A DNA stretch of 64,000 nt from Phorcus lineatus. Taxonomy: Eukaryota; Mollusca; Gastropoda; Trochida; Trochidae. Of the stretch, positions 12,561 to 26,100 are shown in pieces. The notes beneath the pieces are model-generated. The model was not told where the DNA came from, did no database searches, and saw nothing but the letters and a program-made list of their open reading frames with translations. Made by a program: the position numbers and the translations under genes. Location of the stretch: contig OV121086.1 in assembly GCA_921293015.1 (NCBI GenBank), positions 25,220,254-25,284,253 of the forward strand, read 5' to 3'. The first letter of the stretch is position 1; each line of letters starts with the position of its first letter.

Positions 12561-12615
12561 TAAAGGATGGGAGTTAGGTTAACCTTAGTAAAGTTGCTTT
12601 GTGAAAGGACTACAG
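12537..12615 (+). repeat. Fragment of the CTTTCACAAA-type MITE
   Basis: It contains AAAGTAACCTTAGTGCAATG and ends TTTGTGAAAGGA. Both match, as reverse complement or in direct sense, the MITE that is split up at 34,198-37,069. The duplicated counterpart lies at 20,315-20,393. Confidence 0.5.
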
Positions 12616-12812
12616 AAGTACAAAAAAAACAACTGTCGCGGTCTCACCTCCTTCAACAATAGAAAAAAGATAACAAGAAAATGTGAAACTAACCATTGAA
12701 AATACAATCAATTTTCAGACATAAAATATATTATCAATGAAGCTATTAGATATTGATAATCATCGTATAAATACATAGCCATTATAAATTGTCAGTGTTA
12801 ATAGAATTTACA

Positions 12813-13046
12813 ATAAATTCAGCCTGTGATCCTGTACAATTTGATAACGAACCCATTGAAATTGTAAGTGAATATAAGTATCTTAGAACTATCATTGACA
12901 ATCGACTAAACTTTTCTGCATCGTATCTACAAAAAGTGTCAACAACGTATGTATTTTTTTAGAGGATTAAGATATTTTAATATTGATAATTCGATTATGA
13001 ATATGTTTTATAATTGCTGCATCCAATCTATTTTATCACGTCATCG
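12813..13046 (+). pseudogene. LINE reverse transcriptase C-terminal fragment (copy A)
   Basis: The + strand frame reads IVSEYKYLRTIIDNRLNFS and, after a frameshift near 12,950, RGLRYFNIDNSIMNMFYN. This is the thumb region found after the reverse transcriptase palm in several LINE clades. It belongs to a different element from the - strand LINE next to it. It is cut off at the microsatellite at 13,049. Confidence 0.7.
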
Positions 13047-13048
13047 TC

Positions 13049-13051
13049 ACC

Positions 13052-13098
<47 letters not shown>

Positions 13099-13100
13099 TA
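13049..13100 (+). repeat. (CATTAT)n/(TAT)n microsatellite, copy A
   Basis: A run of CATTAT units passes into TAT units between two LINE fragments. It may be the 3' tail of the - strand LINE. The second copy is at 20,827-20,878. Confidence 0.9.
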
Positions 13101-15419
13101 CAACCAATTAACCGAACCTGTCATGTTGTGTCAACTTTGGGCTATTTGATTTCAATCAATCTTTATTCAGTACTCAAAAGGCCTCAGCTACATATTTATC
13201 ACATTTATGAAACAATTCGGTTTTTGTATAACGATGCGTAAAATATATACATGGACAGGTTTTCAATTTCTTAATTATTTAAACTATTTAAAAGTTTTGA
13301 GAATTTAGCATAGTTGGATGTACACAGTTTTTTTCTTTGATATATGTTTTAAGAATGTCAGTGTAGATAGAACATACAAGTAAAAAGTGATATTCATTTC
13401 AATTCATTTGACTGGCATTATTGGCAGAATCTATGTTCTCTCCTTATATTTAAATATCTACCTTTCTCAATAAACAGCTCATGCGAAGAACAAACGTGCT
13501 AGGCTGATTCTATTCTTTTTAACATTCAAACAAGATAGGTAGTATTTGGTATGGATATTGCTTTTAAACATGACGTCGGTGTCACATTTGCTTGAAGTAA
13601 ATGTTTTTGCTTGAAGTAAATATTTTTACTTGCCAATTTTCAAAATACGTATCTTTTAGTCTTTGAGTAAATGATTTACGAAATCGGGATAAATTCCAAT
13701 TTTCTGGTTGTACCAAATATTTCCAAAACCAGTTGAGAACAATAATTCTTCACATCTGACACCCTATTCTATGTCCATTTCGATCAAATAAAAGCATGAT
13801 ATTTTAGCATTTCTTTTGCGATATGACGGCATGTGTAATGGCTTTATCCAGTATCGAATTACTTTACAAAAGGAATAAATATATTACCTGCCACATTCTC
13901 CATAAATCATTACACTCGGAGTGTTTAACACACAAAATAAAACCTTTCCAGGCAAACATGTAGATGTACCGTTTCTGGGTTAACAAATGTATTTAATCCG
14001 CATATTTCTGCCCTATATAAAATAATGGGATTTATCTATACATAAAATATTTTGAAAATGAGTTCATATCTAAGACTTGCTAGCAATACTGATTTGCTTG
14101 CACAGCTGCATACTTTGCATGTAATGACCATTATATGTGACTTGTGATACACCAAGATATTTTTAGTATCAAGTTTGCAATTATTATAGAACCATTATTC
14201 ATTTGCTACTTGTCCACAATTTTTAAATACCACTACCTTTGTTTTCTTTAGATTTATTGTTAATTTTAACTGTATAAAATAATTCTCCAGTTCATATATT
14301 TGCTTGTGTAAATCAATAATAATGCTTGATATCAAGACAATATCATAGGCAAAAAGTAAAAGAAATAGTTGGAAAACATCTCGATGTAACTGTATGCCAT
14401 GTGTACAATTATATTCGACCTGGCTGGCTAACTCATTATATATAGAAGGAAAATAAGATGGCACTTAATACACAACTCTGTCTGACACCTATTAGTATCT
14501 CAAACGATTCTGATAAAATATTCTTGTTTCTCAAACATGCTTTTACATTTTCATACATATGTCTTAAAAGGTTACACATTTTTGCGCTAAGACCTCGTAC
14601 GAATGAAGCATAACATTTACCATCTTTAACATTTAGGTATCCCTGGACATTACTTTGTAAGACAAACATATTATCAATGATTGTGTATCCTTGTCTGAAA
14701 CCTGCTTTGCATTCAGTAAGCTGATCCATTGTTTCTCCCCTAAATAATAACCTCTTGTTGATAATTGAAGTGAACATTTGGCAGAAAACACTGAGAAGTG
14801 TTATCCCTCTTTAGTTATTTTCATTGTTTATATCACCATTTTTGTGCAAGAGGATGATTATTCCCATTGACCATTCTTTCGGAAAAATACCTGTTTAAGT
14901 ATCAAGGTGAATAATAAATCTAGATATGGAATCGAAAGATCAGATGAATATCTAAACAATTCAGGTATCAATCCATATTGTGTACTTCTTGAGATTTGTT
15001 TAGTTTCAGGTATACTCTCTGCTATATCCCCTCTAGTTATGGGCGAATCAAGTATCTGTTCTGTTAGTTCAAACTTTACGTCCGAATGTTGATGATTTAC
15101 CTCAGCTTCGCCTTCATTAGGTTCACCTTCTCCTAGGTTTTCACTCGAAAATAAACTTTGGAAGCGATCAAACCAGCATTTTGTTTCAATTTTATTAGCC
15201 TTCATAGACTTTTAGTTTAGACGTTTAAACTCATTTCAAAATCTGTTTGAATCATTTATGCTATTTCAATTATGAATTGTTTGCTTCTATAATATTCTAT
15301 GCGTTTTCGTTTACACAATGCGTTATACACATTTCTTATCTTATTATATTTATCAAGTGAGCTAGAATCTTTGTATTTTCTGAATTTATTTACGATCCAC
15401 AGCGATCAACTTTCATTTG
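13101..15419 (-). pseudogene. LINE reverse transcriptase and C-terminal region, copy A (degenerate)
   Basis: This is the 3' half of a LINE read on the - strand. From 5' to 3' it contains FDTECKQMK and a linker (KRIEYYRSKQ), KCWFDRFQSLFSS (15,205 down), then ECKAGFRQGYTIIDNMF and RQSCVLSAILF. The catalytic box reads FAYDIVLIS where FADD is expected. Further on are NLKKTKVVVF, IRILKIGK, RISLARL and a C-terminus ending MYIFYASLYKNRIVS with a stop at about 13,205. An AATAAAGATTGATT-like tail follows. Several stops and frameshifts break it. The 5' half (endonuclease) lies at 31.1-32.2 kb beyond the tandem array. The clade is not settled. Confidence 0.8.
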
Positions 15420-18400
15420 TTTACATTCCGTATCAAACCAGTCATTTACAACTGTTTTTGATTATCTAATATTTGTCTTCATATCATATGCAGCTAGACT
15501 CAGTGCATCAACAATATATTAACTACTCCTATCAATGTTTACATTCCGTATAAAACTAGTCATTTACAACTGTTTTTTGTTTCCTAATATTTGTCTTCAT
15601 ATCAGACGCAGCTAGATTCAGTTCTCCAACAATATATTAACTACTCCTATCAATGTTTACATTCCGTATAAAACCAGTCATCTACAACTGTTTTTTGTTT
15701 CCTAATATTTGTCTTCATATCAGATGCAGCTAGATTCAGTGCTTCAACAATATATTAACTACTCCTATCAATGTTTACATTCCGTATCAAACCAGTCATT
15801 TACAACTGTTTTTTGTTTCCTAATATTTGTCTTCATATCAGACGCAGCTAGATTCAGTGCTCCAACAATATATTAACTACTCCTATCAATGTTTACATTC
15901 CGTATCAAACCAGTCATTTACAACTGTTTTTGGTTTCCTAATATTTGTCTTCATACCAGACGCAGCTAGATTCAGTGCTCCAACAATATATCAACTACTC
16001 CTATTAATGTTTACATTCCGTATCAAACCAGTCATTTACAACTGTTTTTTGTTTCCTAATATTTGTCTTCATATCAGATGCAGCTAGATTCAGTGCTCCA
16101 ACAATATATTAACTACTCCTATCAATGTTTACATTCCGTATCAAACCAGTCATTTACAACTGTTTTGGATTATCTAATATTTGTCTTCATATCAGACGCA
16201 GCTAGATTCAGTGCTCCAACAATATATTAACTACTCCTATTAATGTTTACATTCCGTATCAAACCAGTCATTTACAACTGTTTTGGATTATCTAATATTT
16301 GTCTTCATATCATATGCAGCTAGACTCAGTGCATCAACAATATATTAACTACTCCTATCAATGTTTACATTCCGTATCAAACCAGTCATTTACAACTGTT
16401 TTGGATTATCTAAAATTTGTCTTCATATCAGACGCAGCTATATTCAGAGCTTCAACAATATATTAACTACTCCTATCAATGTTTACATTCCGTATCAAAC
16501 CAGTCATTTACAACTGTTTTGGATTATCTAAAATTTGTCTTCATATCAGACGCAGCTATATTCAGAGCTTCAACAATATATTAACTACTCCTATCAATGT
16601 TTACATTCCGTATCAAACCAGTCATTTACAACTGTTTTGGATTATCTAATATTTGTCTTCATATCATATGCAGCTAGACTCAGTGCATCAACAATATATT
16701 AACTACTCCTATCAATGTTTACATTCCGTATCAAACCAGTCATTTACAACTGTTTTGGATTATCTAAAATTTGTCTTCATATCAGACGCAGCTATATTCA
16801 GAGCTTCAACAATATATTAACTACTCCTATCAATGTTTACATTCCGTATCAAACCAGTCATTTACAACTGTTTTGGATTATCTAATATTTGTCTTCATAT
16901 CAGACGCAGCTATATTCAGAGCTTCAACAATATATTAACTACTCCTATCAATGTTTACATTCCGTATCAAACCAGTCATTTACAACTGTTTTGGATTATC
17001 TAATATTTGTCTTCATATCATATGCAGCTAGACTCAGTGCATCAACAATATATTAACTACTCCTATCAATGTTAACATTCCGTATCAAACCAATCATTTA
17101 CAACTGTTTTTTGTTTCCTAATATTTGTCTTCATATCAGACGCAGCTATATTCAGTGCTCCAACAATATATTAACTACTCCTATCAATGTTTACATTCCG
17201 TATCAAACCAATCATTTACAACTGTTTTGGATTATCTAATATTTGTCTTCATATCATATGCAGCTAGACTCAGTGCTCCAACAATATATTAACTACTCCT
17301 ATTAATGTTTACATTCCGTATCAAACCAGTCATTTACAACTGTTTTGGATTATCTAATATTTGTCTTCATATCATATGCAGCTAGACTCAGTGCATCAAC
17401 AATATATTAACTACTCCTATCAATGTTAACATTCCGTATCAAACCAATCATTTACAACTGTTTTTTGTTTCCTAATATTTGTCTTCATATCAGACGCAGC
17501 TATATTCAGTGCTCCAACAATATATTAACTACTCCTATCAATGTTTACATTCCGTATCAAACCAATCATTCACAACTGTTTTGGATTATCTAATATTTGT
17601 CTTCATATCATATGCAGCTAGACTCAGTGCATCAACAATATATTAACTACTCCTATCAATGTTTACATTCCGTATCAAACCAGTCATTTACAACTGTTTT
17701 GGATTATCTAATATTTGTCTTCATATCATATGCAGCTAGACTCAGTGCATCAACAATATATTAACTACTCCTATCAATGTTTACATTCCGTATCAAACCA
17801 ATCATTTACAACTGTTTTTTGTTTCCTAATATTTGTCTTCATATCAGATGCAGCTAGATTCAGTGCTTCAACAATATATTAACTACTCCTATCAATGTTT
17901 ACATTCCGTATGAAACAAGTCATTTACAACTGTTTTTGATTATCTAATATTTGTCTTCATATCATATGCAGCTAGACTCAGTGCTCCAACAATATATTAA
18001 CTACTCCTATTAATGTTTACATTCCGTATCAAACCAGTCATTTACAACTGTTTTGGATTATCTAATATTTGTCTTCATATCATATGCAGCTAGACTCAGT
18101 GCATCAACAATATATTAACTACTCCTATCAATGTTAACATTCCGTATCAAACCAGTCATTTACAACTGTTTTTTGTTTCCTAATATTTGTCTTCATATCA
18201 GATGCAGCTAGATTCAGTGCTCCAACAATATATTAACTACTCCTATCAATGTTTACATTCCGTATCAAACCAGTCATTTACAACTGTTTTGGATTATCTA
18301 AAATTTGTCTTCATATCAGACGCAGCTATATTCAGAGCTTCAACAATATATTAACTACTCCTATCAATGTTTACATTCCGTATCAAACCAGTCATTTACA

Positions 18401-19017
18401 ACTGTTTTGGATTATCTAAAATTTGTCTTCATATCAGACGCAGCTATATTCAGAGCTTCAACAATATATTAACTACTCCTATCAATGTTTACATTCCGTA
18501 TCAAACCAGTCATTTACAACTGTTTTGGATTATCTAATATTTGTCTTCATATCATATGCAGCTAGACTCAGTGCATCAACAATATATTAACTACTCCTAT
18601 CAATGTTTACATTCCGTATCAAACCAGTCATTTACAACTGTTTTGGATTATCTAATATTTGTCTTCATATCATATGCAGCTAGACTCAGTGCATCAACAA
18701 TATATTAACTACTCCTATCAATGTTTACATTCCGTATCAAACCAATCATTTACAACTGTTTTTTGTTTCCTAATATTTGTCTTCATATCAGATGCAGCTA
18801 GATTCAGTGCTTCAACAATATATTAACTACTCCTATCAATGTTTACATTCCGTATGAAACAAGTCATTTACAACTGTTTTTGATTATCTAATATTTGTCT
18901 TCATATCATATGCAGCTAGACTCAGTGCATCAACAATATATTAACTACTCCTATCAATGTTTACATTCCGTATCAAACCAATCATTTACAACTGTTTTTT
19001 GTTTCCTAATATTTGTC
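15420..19017 (+). repeat. 118-bp tandem satellite array, copy A (about 30 monomers)
   Basis: About 30 head-to-tail 118-bp monomers; spacing of the TTTACATTCCG block is exactly 118 where checked. Read on the - strand, one monomer translates as part of the LINE linker: YIVEALNLAASDMK, then RKQKTVVNDWFDTECK. The two monomer halves come in variant types (GTTTCC or GGATTATC after the TTTT run; several forms of the CAGCTAGATTCAGTG block). 118 is not a multiple of 3, so the frame shifts at each junction. The array ends mid-monomer at 19,017 where copy B of the duplication begins. Confidence 0.97.
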
Positions 19018-19997
19018 AGAGAACACATTGCAAGATGGCGACCAAAACAGTACGACGGTGATAGGTCTCTGATTCCATTCAATGACCATTGCTCGTTTCT
19101 CCTAATTGTCGAGGTTAAAATGGTTAAATTTAACTGAGAATAGTCAGGATATGAATAAGCAATCTATTGGTGCAGGTGTAATGGACCCAAAAAATGATTT
19201 AAGTGGCATTGTACATGAATCATTGAAGACATAATTAAGGTTGGAACTACGAAGTTGATGTCTAATACGAATTTTTTTTAACTGTAAATTTGGACACACA
19301 AACATTAATTCGAATCTAGTCGTGCAAAGGGAAACTATTTTTATATCCGCGGCGCAACGCTAAACTTTGCCTGTGGCTGGTTCGTTAACACAAAAACACA
19401 TCAAGGGAGAAACATACCCTATTCCAAAAATAAAATAACAAACGAAAACCACTATACCTTTCTGTATTAGAGCATCAGCATCTTTTTATACTAGTTACAA
19501 TCTACGGTATTCAATGAGTTTTTAAGATCAACAACCAAGACAGTCAATATAATAAAAAAATGTCGACACTGAAGACATTAGTAACACAATGACCCCGGTC
19601 ATGTACAGCTTGTATCATTCACGATAACTTGAAATGTATACGTGTCATATCAGTTTTTTTAAATCCCTTATTGTAGATTAACCTATTAACTTTGAAATTC
19701 ACTTAAATTTGAACATATTGCGTCATTTAAGCCTATAGAACCGGGCTTGGAACCCATGATTTCGTGAACTGAATTTACCGCATGGTCTGACACTCGGAAC
19801 TCTTATTGATTTTACATACATTTGAAACTTTAAGACAAAGTTTGGAAACAGATATATATATAGCCGTCGGCTTGGACATATAAAAATCTATGGTTAGCTG
19901 TGCACAAAACGGACAAATTATTGACACTTTGGAACGACTGAGCTAGTATCGTGTGCAGCTATTGAATTTACCTAAACTCTGAACTGAGAACAAATCA

Positions 19998-20338
19998 TAT
20001 AATATGTTTTATGAAAGCAATAATAACACAGTATTAGCATTTTTATTAGATTTACCATAGCGGCTGCCGTTTCCGCTTTTCTGGTTATGAGCAAAATCTT
20101 AATATTTCCGATATCGTTGTTCATGCGGATTTATTGTAACGTAACATTAAATACTTTCGGCCTTTTAAAAATCAACTTTACTACCTGAATACGTAAATAT
20201 TTGTTAAATAACTTACGAGGTAGATTACTTGAGTGAGGATAGTGAGTAATATCGAGGGATATGCAGTATCTGTGCATTCGTTGTGTTTACGAAATATTGG
20301 CGTGCACTAGTGCGTTTAAAGTAACCTTAGTGCAATGT
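19998..20338 (+). repeat. Diverged direct repeat R, left copy B
   Basis: Duplicate of 12,220-12,560 at offset 7,778, nearly identical (one C/T difference was seen near 20,042). Confidence 0.65.
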
Positions 20339-20590
20339 TAAAGGATGGGAGTTAGGTTAACCTTAGTAAAGTTGCTTTGTGAAAGGACTACAGAAGTACA
20401 AAAAAAACAACTGTCGCGGTCTCACCTCCTTCAACAATAGAAAAAAGATAACAAGAAAATGTCAAACTAACCATTGAAAATACAATCAATTTTCAGACAT
20501 AAAATATATTATCAATGAAGCTATTAGATATTGATAATCATCGTATAAATACATAGCCATTATAAATTGTCAGTGTTAATAGAATTTACA

Positions 20591-20824
20591 ATAAATTCAG
20601 CCTGTGATCCTGTACAATTTGATAACGAACCCATTGAAATTGTAAGTGAATATAAGTATCTTAGAACTATCATTGACAATCGACTAAACTTTTCTGCATC
20701 GTATCTACAAAAAGTGTCAACAACGTATGTATTTTTTTAGAGGATTAAGATATTTTAATATTGATAATTCGATTATGAATATGTTTTATAATTGCTGCAT
20801 CCAATCTATTTTATCACGTCATCG
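20591..20824 (+). pseudogene. LINE reverse transcriptase C-terminal fragment (copy B)
   Basis: Exact counterpart of 12,813-13,046 in copy B, with the same frameshift and truncation. The lesions therefore predate the duplication. Confidence 0.7.
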
Positions 20825-20826
20825 TC

Positions 20827-20829
20827 ACC

Positions 20830-20876
<47 letters not shown>

Positions 20877-20878
20877 TA
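20827..20878 (+). repeat. (CATTAT)n/(TAT)n microsatellite, copy B
   Basis: Same length as in copy A. Microsatellites usually change length quickly, so the identity supports a very recent duplication. Confidence 0.9.
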
Positions 20879-23197
20879 CAACCAATTAACCGAACCTGTC
20901 ATGTTGTGTCAACTTTGGGCTATTTGATTTCAATCAATCTTTATTCAGTACTCAAAAGGCCTCAGCTACATATTTATCACATTTATGAAACAATTCGGTT
21001 TTTGTATAACGATGCGTAAAATATATACATGGACAGGTTTTCAATTTCTTAATTATTTAAACTATTTAAAAGTTTTGAGAATTTAGCATAGTTGGATGTA
21101 CACAGTTTTTTTCTTTGATATATGTTTTAAGAATGTCAGTGTAGATAGAACATACAAGTAAAAAGTGATATTCATTTCAATTCATTTGACTGGCATTATT
21201 GGCAGAATCTATGTTCTCTCCTTATATTTAAATATCTACCTTTCTCAATAAACAGCTCATGCGAAGAACAAACGTGCTAGGCTGATTCTATTCTTTTTAA
21301 CATTCAAACAAGATAGGTAGTATTTGGTATGGATATTGCTTTTAAACATGACGTCGGTGTCACATTTGCTTGAAGTAAATGTTTTTGCTTGAAGTAAATA
21401 TTTTTACTTGCCAATTTTCAAAATACGTATCTTTTAGTCTTTGAGTAAATGATTTACGAAATCGGGATAAATTCCAATTTTCTGGTTGTACCAAATATTT
21501 CCAAAACCAGTTGAGAACAATAATTCTTCACATCTGACACCCTATTCTATGTCCATTTCGATCAAATAAAAGCATGATATTTTAGCATTTCTTTTGCGAT
21601 ATGACGGCATGTGTAATGGCTTTATCCAGTATCGAATTACTTTACAAAAGGAATAAATATATTACCTGCCACATTCTCCATAAATCATTACACTCGGAGT
21701 GTTTAACACACAAAATAAAACCTTTCCAGGCAAACATGTAGATGTACCGTTTCTGGGTTAACAAATGTATTTAATCCGCATATTTCTGCCCTATATAAAA
21801 TAATGGGATTTATCTATACATAAAATATTTTGAAAATGAGTTCATATCTAAGACTTGCTAGCAATACTGATTTGCTTGCACAGCTGCATACTTTGCATGT
21901 AATGACCATTATATGTGACTTGTGATACACCAAGATATTTTTAGTATCAAGTTTGCAATTATTATAGAACCATTATTCATTTGCTACTTGTCCACAATTT
22001 TTAAATACCACTACCTTTGTTTTCTTTAGATTTATTGTTAATTTTAACTGTATAAAATAATTCTCCAGTTCATATATTTGCTTGTGTAAATCAATAATAA
22101 TGCTTGATATCAAGACAATATCATAGGCAAAAAGTAAAAGAAATAGTTGGAAAACATCTCGATGTAACTGTATGCCATGTGTACAATTATATTCGACCTG
22201 GCTGGCTAACTCATTATATATAGAAGGAAAATAAGATGGCACTTAATACACAACTCTGTCTGACACCTATTAGTATCTCAAACGATTCTGATAAAATATT
22301 CTTGTTTCTCAAACATGCTTTTACATTTTCATACATATGTCTTAAAAGGTTACACATTTTTGCGCTAAGACCTCGTACGAATGAAGCATAACATTTACCA
22401 TCTTTAACATTTAGGTATCCCTGGACATTACTTTGTAAGACAAACATATTATCAATGATTGTGTATCCTTGTCTGAAACCTGCTTTGCATTCTGTAAGCT
22501 GATCCATTGTTTCTCCCCTAAATAATAACCTCTTGTTGATAATTGAAGTGAACATTTGGCAGAAAACACTGAGAAGTGTTATCCCTCTTTAGTTATTTTC
22601 ATTGTTTATATCACCATTTTTGTGCAAGGGGATGATTATTCCCATTGACCATTCTTTCGGAAAAATACCTGTTTAAGTATCAAGGTGAATAATAAATCTA
22701 GATATGGAATCGAAAGATCAGATGAATATCTAAACAATTCAGGTATCAATCCATATTGTGTACTTCTTGAGATTTGTTTAGTTTCAGGTATACTCTCTGC
22801 TATATCCCCTCTAGTTATGGGCGAATCAAGTATCTGTTCTGTTAGTTCAAACTTTACGTCCGAATGTTGATGATTTACCTCAGCTTCGCCTTCATTAGGT
22901 TCACCTTCTCCTAGGTTTTCACTCGAAAATAAACTTTGGAAGCGATCAAACCAGCATTTTGTTTCAATTTTATTAGCCTTCATAGACTTTTAGTTTAGAC
23001 GTTTAAACTCATTTCAAAATCTGTTTGAATCATTTATGCTATTTCAATTATGAATTGTTTGCTTCTATAATATTCTATGCGTTTTCGTTTACACAATGCG
23101 TTATACACATTTCTTATCTTATTATATTTATCAAGTGAGCTAGAATCTTTGTATTTTCTGAATTTATTTACGATCCACAGCGATCAACTTTCATTTG
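20879..23197 (-). pseudogene. LINE reverse transcriptase and C-terminal region, copy B (degenerate)
   Basis: Counterpart of 13,101-15,419 with the same stops, frameshifts and FAYD box. The translated fragments at 21,973-22,242, 22,214-22,555 and 22,636-22,983 are identical at protein level to those in copy A. In the original layout this half continued 5' through one linker segment into the endonuclease part at 31,098-32,170. Confidence 0.8.
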
Positions 23198-26100
23198 TTT
23201 ACATTCCGTATCAAACCAGTCATTTACAACTGTTTTTGATTATCTAATATTTGTCTTCATATCATATGCAGCTAGACTCAGTGCATCAACAATATATTAA
23301 CTACTCCTATCAATGTTTACATTCCGTATAAAACTAGTCATTTACAACTGTTTTTTGTTTCCTAATATTTGTCTTCATATCAGACGCAGCTAGATTCAGT
23401 GCTCCAACAATATATTAACTACTCCTATCAATGTTTACATTCCGTATAAAACCAGTCATCTACAACTGTTTTTTGTTTCCTAATATTTGTCTTCATATCA
23501 GATGCAGCTAGATTCAGTGCTTCAACAATATATTAACTACTCCTATCAATGTTTACATTCCGTATCAAACCAGTCATTTACAACTGTTTTTTGTTTCCTA
23601 ATATTTGTCTTCATATCAGACGCAGCTAGATTCAGTGCTCCAACAATATATTAACTACTCCTATCAATGTTTACATTCCGTATCAAACCAGTCATTTACA
23701 ACTGTTTTTGGTTTCCTAATATTTGTCTTCATACCAGACGCAGCTAGATTCAGTGCTCCAACAATATATTAACTACTCCTATTAATGTTTACATTCCGTA
23801 TCAAACCAGTCATTTACAACTGTTTTTTGTTTCCTAATATTTGTCTTCATATCAGATGCAGCTAGATTCAGTGCTCCAACAATATATTAACTACTCCTAT
23901 CAATGTTTACATTCCGTATCAAACCAGTCATTTACAACTGTTTTGGATTATCTAATATTTGTCTTCATATCATATGCAGCTAGGCTCAGTGCATCAACAA
24001 TATATTAACTACTCCTATCAATGTTTACATTCCGTATCAAACCAGTCATTTACAACTGTTTTGGATTATCTAAAATTTGTCTTCATATCAGACGCAGCTA
24101 TATTCAGAGCTTCAACAATATATTAACTACTCCTATCAATGTTTACATTCCGTATCAAACCAGTCATTTACAACTGTTTTGGATTATCTAAAATTTGTCT
24201 TCATATCAGACGCAGCTATATTCAGAGCTTCAACAATATATTAACTACTCCTATCAATGTTTACATTCCGTATCAAACCAGTCATTTACAACTGTTTTGG
24301 ATTATCTAATATTTGTCTTCATATCATATGCAGCTAGACTCAGTGCATCAACAATATATTAACTACTCCTATCAATGTTTACATTCCGTATCAAACCAAT
24401 CATTTACAACTGTTTTTTGTTTCCTAATATTTGTCTTCATATCAGATGCAGCTAGATTCAGTGCTTCAACAATATATTAACTACTCCTATCAATGTTTAC
24501 ATTCCGTATGAAACCAGTCATTTACAACTGTTTTTGATTATCTAATATTTGTCTTCATATCATATGCAGCTAGACTCAGTGCATCAACAATATATTAACT
24601 ACTCCTATCAATGTTTACATTCCGTATCAAACCAATCATTTACAACTGTTTTTTGTTTCCTAAAATTTGTCTTCATATCAGACGCAGCTAGATTCAGTGC
24701 TCCAACAATATATTAACTACTCCTATCAATGTTTACATTCCGTATCAAACCAATCATTTACAACTGTTTTGGATTATCTAATATTTGTCTTCATATCATA
24801 TGCAGCTAGACTCAGTGCATCAACAATATATTAACTACTCCTATCAATGTTTACATTCCGTATCAAACCAATCATTTACAACTGTTTTTTGTTTCCTAAA
24901 ATTTGTCTTCATATCATATGCAGCTAGACTCAGTGCTCCAACAATATATTAACTACTCCTATTAATGTTTACATTCCGTATCAAACCAGTCATTTACAAC
25001 TGTTTTTTGTTTCCTAATATTTGTCTTCATATCAGATGCAGCTAGATTCAGTGCTCCAACAATATATTAACTACTCCTATCAATGTTTACATTCCGTATC
25101 AAACCAGTCATTTACAACTGTTTTGGATTATCTAAAATTTGTCTTCATATCAGACGCAGCTATATTCAGAGCTTCAACAATATATTAACTACTCCTATCA
25201 ATGTTTACATTCCGTATCAAACCAGTCATTTACAACTGTTTTGGATTATCTAAAATTTGTCTTCATATCAGACGCAGCTATATTCAGAGCTTCAACAATA
25301 TATTAACTACTCCTATCAATGTTTACATTCCGTATCAAACCAGTCATTTACAACTGTTTTGGATTATCTAATATTTGTCTTCATATCATATGCAGCTAGA
25401 CTCAGTGCATCAACAATATATTAACTACCCCTATCAATGTTAACATTCCGTATCAAACCAATCATTTACAACTGTTTTTGGTTTCCTAATATTTGTCTTC
25501 ATATCAGACGCAGCTATATTCAGTGCTCCAACAATATATTAACTACTCCTATCAATGTTTACATTCCGTATCAAACCAATCATTTACAACTGTTTTGGAT
25601 TATCTAATATTTGTCTTCATATCATATGCAGCTAGACTCAGTGCTCCAACAATATATTAACTACTCCTATTAATGTTTACATTCCGTATCAAACCAGTCA
25701 TTTACAACTGTTTTTTGTTTCCTAATATTTGTCTTCATATCAGATGCAGCTAGATTCAGTGCTCCAACAATATATTAACTACTCCTATCAATGTTTACAT
25801 TCCGTATCAAACCAGTCATTTACAACTGTTTTGGATTATCTAAAATTTGTCTTCATATCAGACGCAGCTATATTCAGAGCTTCAACAATATATTAACTAC
25901 TCCTATCAATGTTTACATTCCGTATCAAACCAGTCATTTACAACTGTTTTGGATTATCTAAAATTTGTCTTCATATCAGACGCAGCTATATTCAGAGCTT
26001 CAACAATATATTAACTACTCCTATCAATGTTTACATTCCGTATCAAACCAGTCATTTACAACTGTTTTGGATTATCTAATATTTGTCTTCATATCAGACG

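Larger units (their letters stand above)
10201..19017 (+). repeat. Segmental tandem duplication, copy A
   Basis: From 10,201 the sequence repeats almost base for base starting at 19,017. The offset is 8,816 up to 10,877 and 7,778 after 11,911; the difference of 1,038 equals the 1,033-bp hAT-like insertion plus its 5-bp target duplication. I saw only a few substitutions (for example near 12,264, 12,684, 14,711 and 14,849) and no indels outside the insertion and the arrays. The right end lies inside the 118-bp array, directly joined to copy B. Confidence 0.95.

Noticed and set aside
12949-13241. Histidine/tyrosine- and serine/leucine-rich small proteins
   Set aside because: They are two frames through the CATTAT/TAT microsatellite; only the first 30 residues are a LINE fragment.
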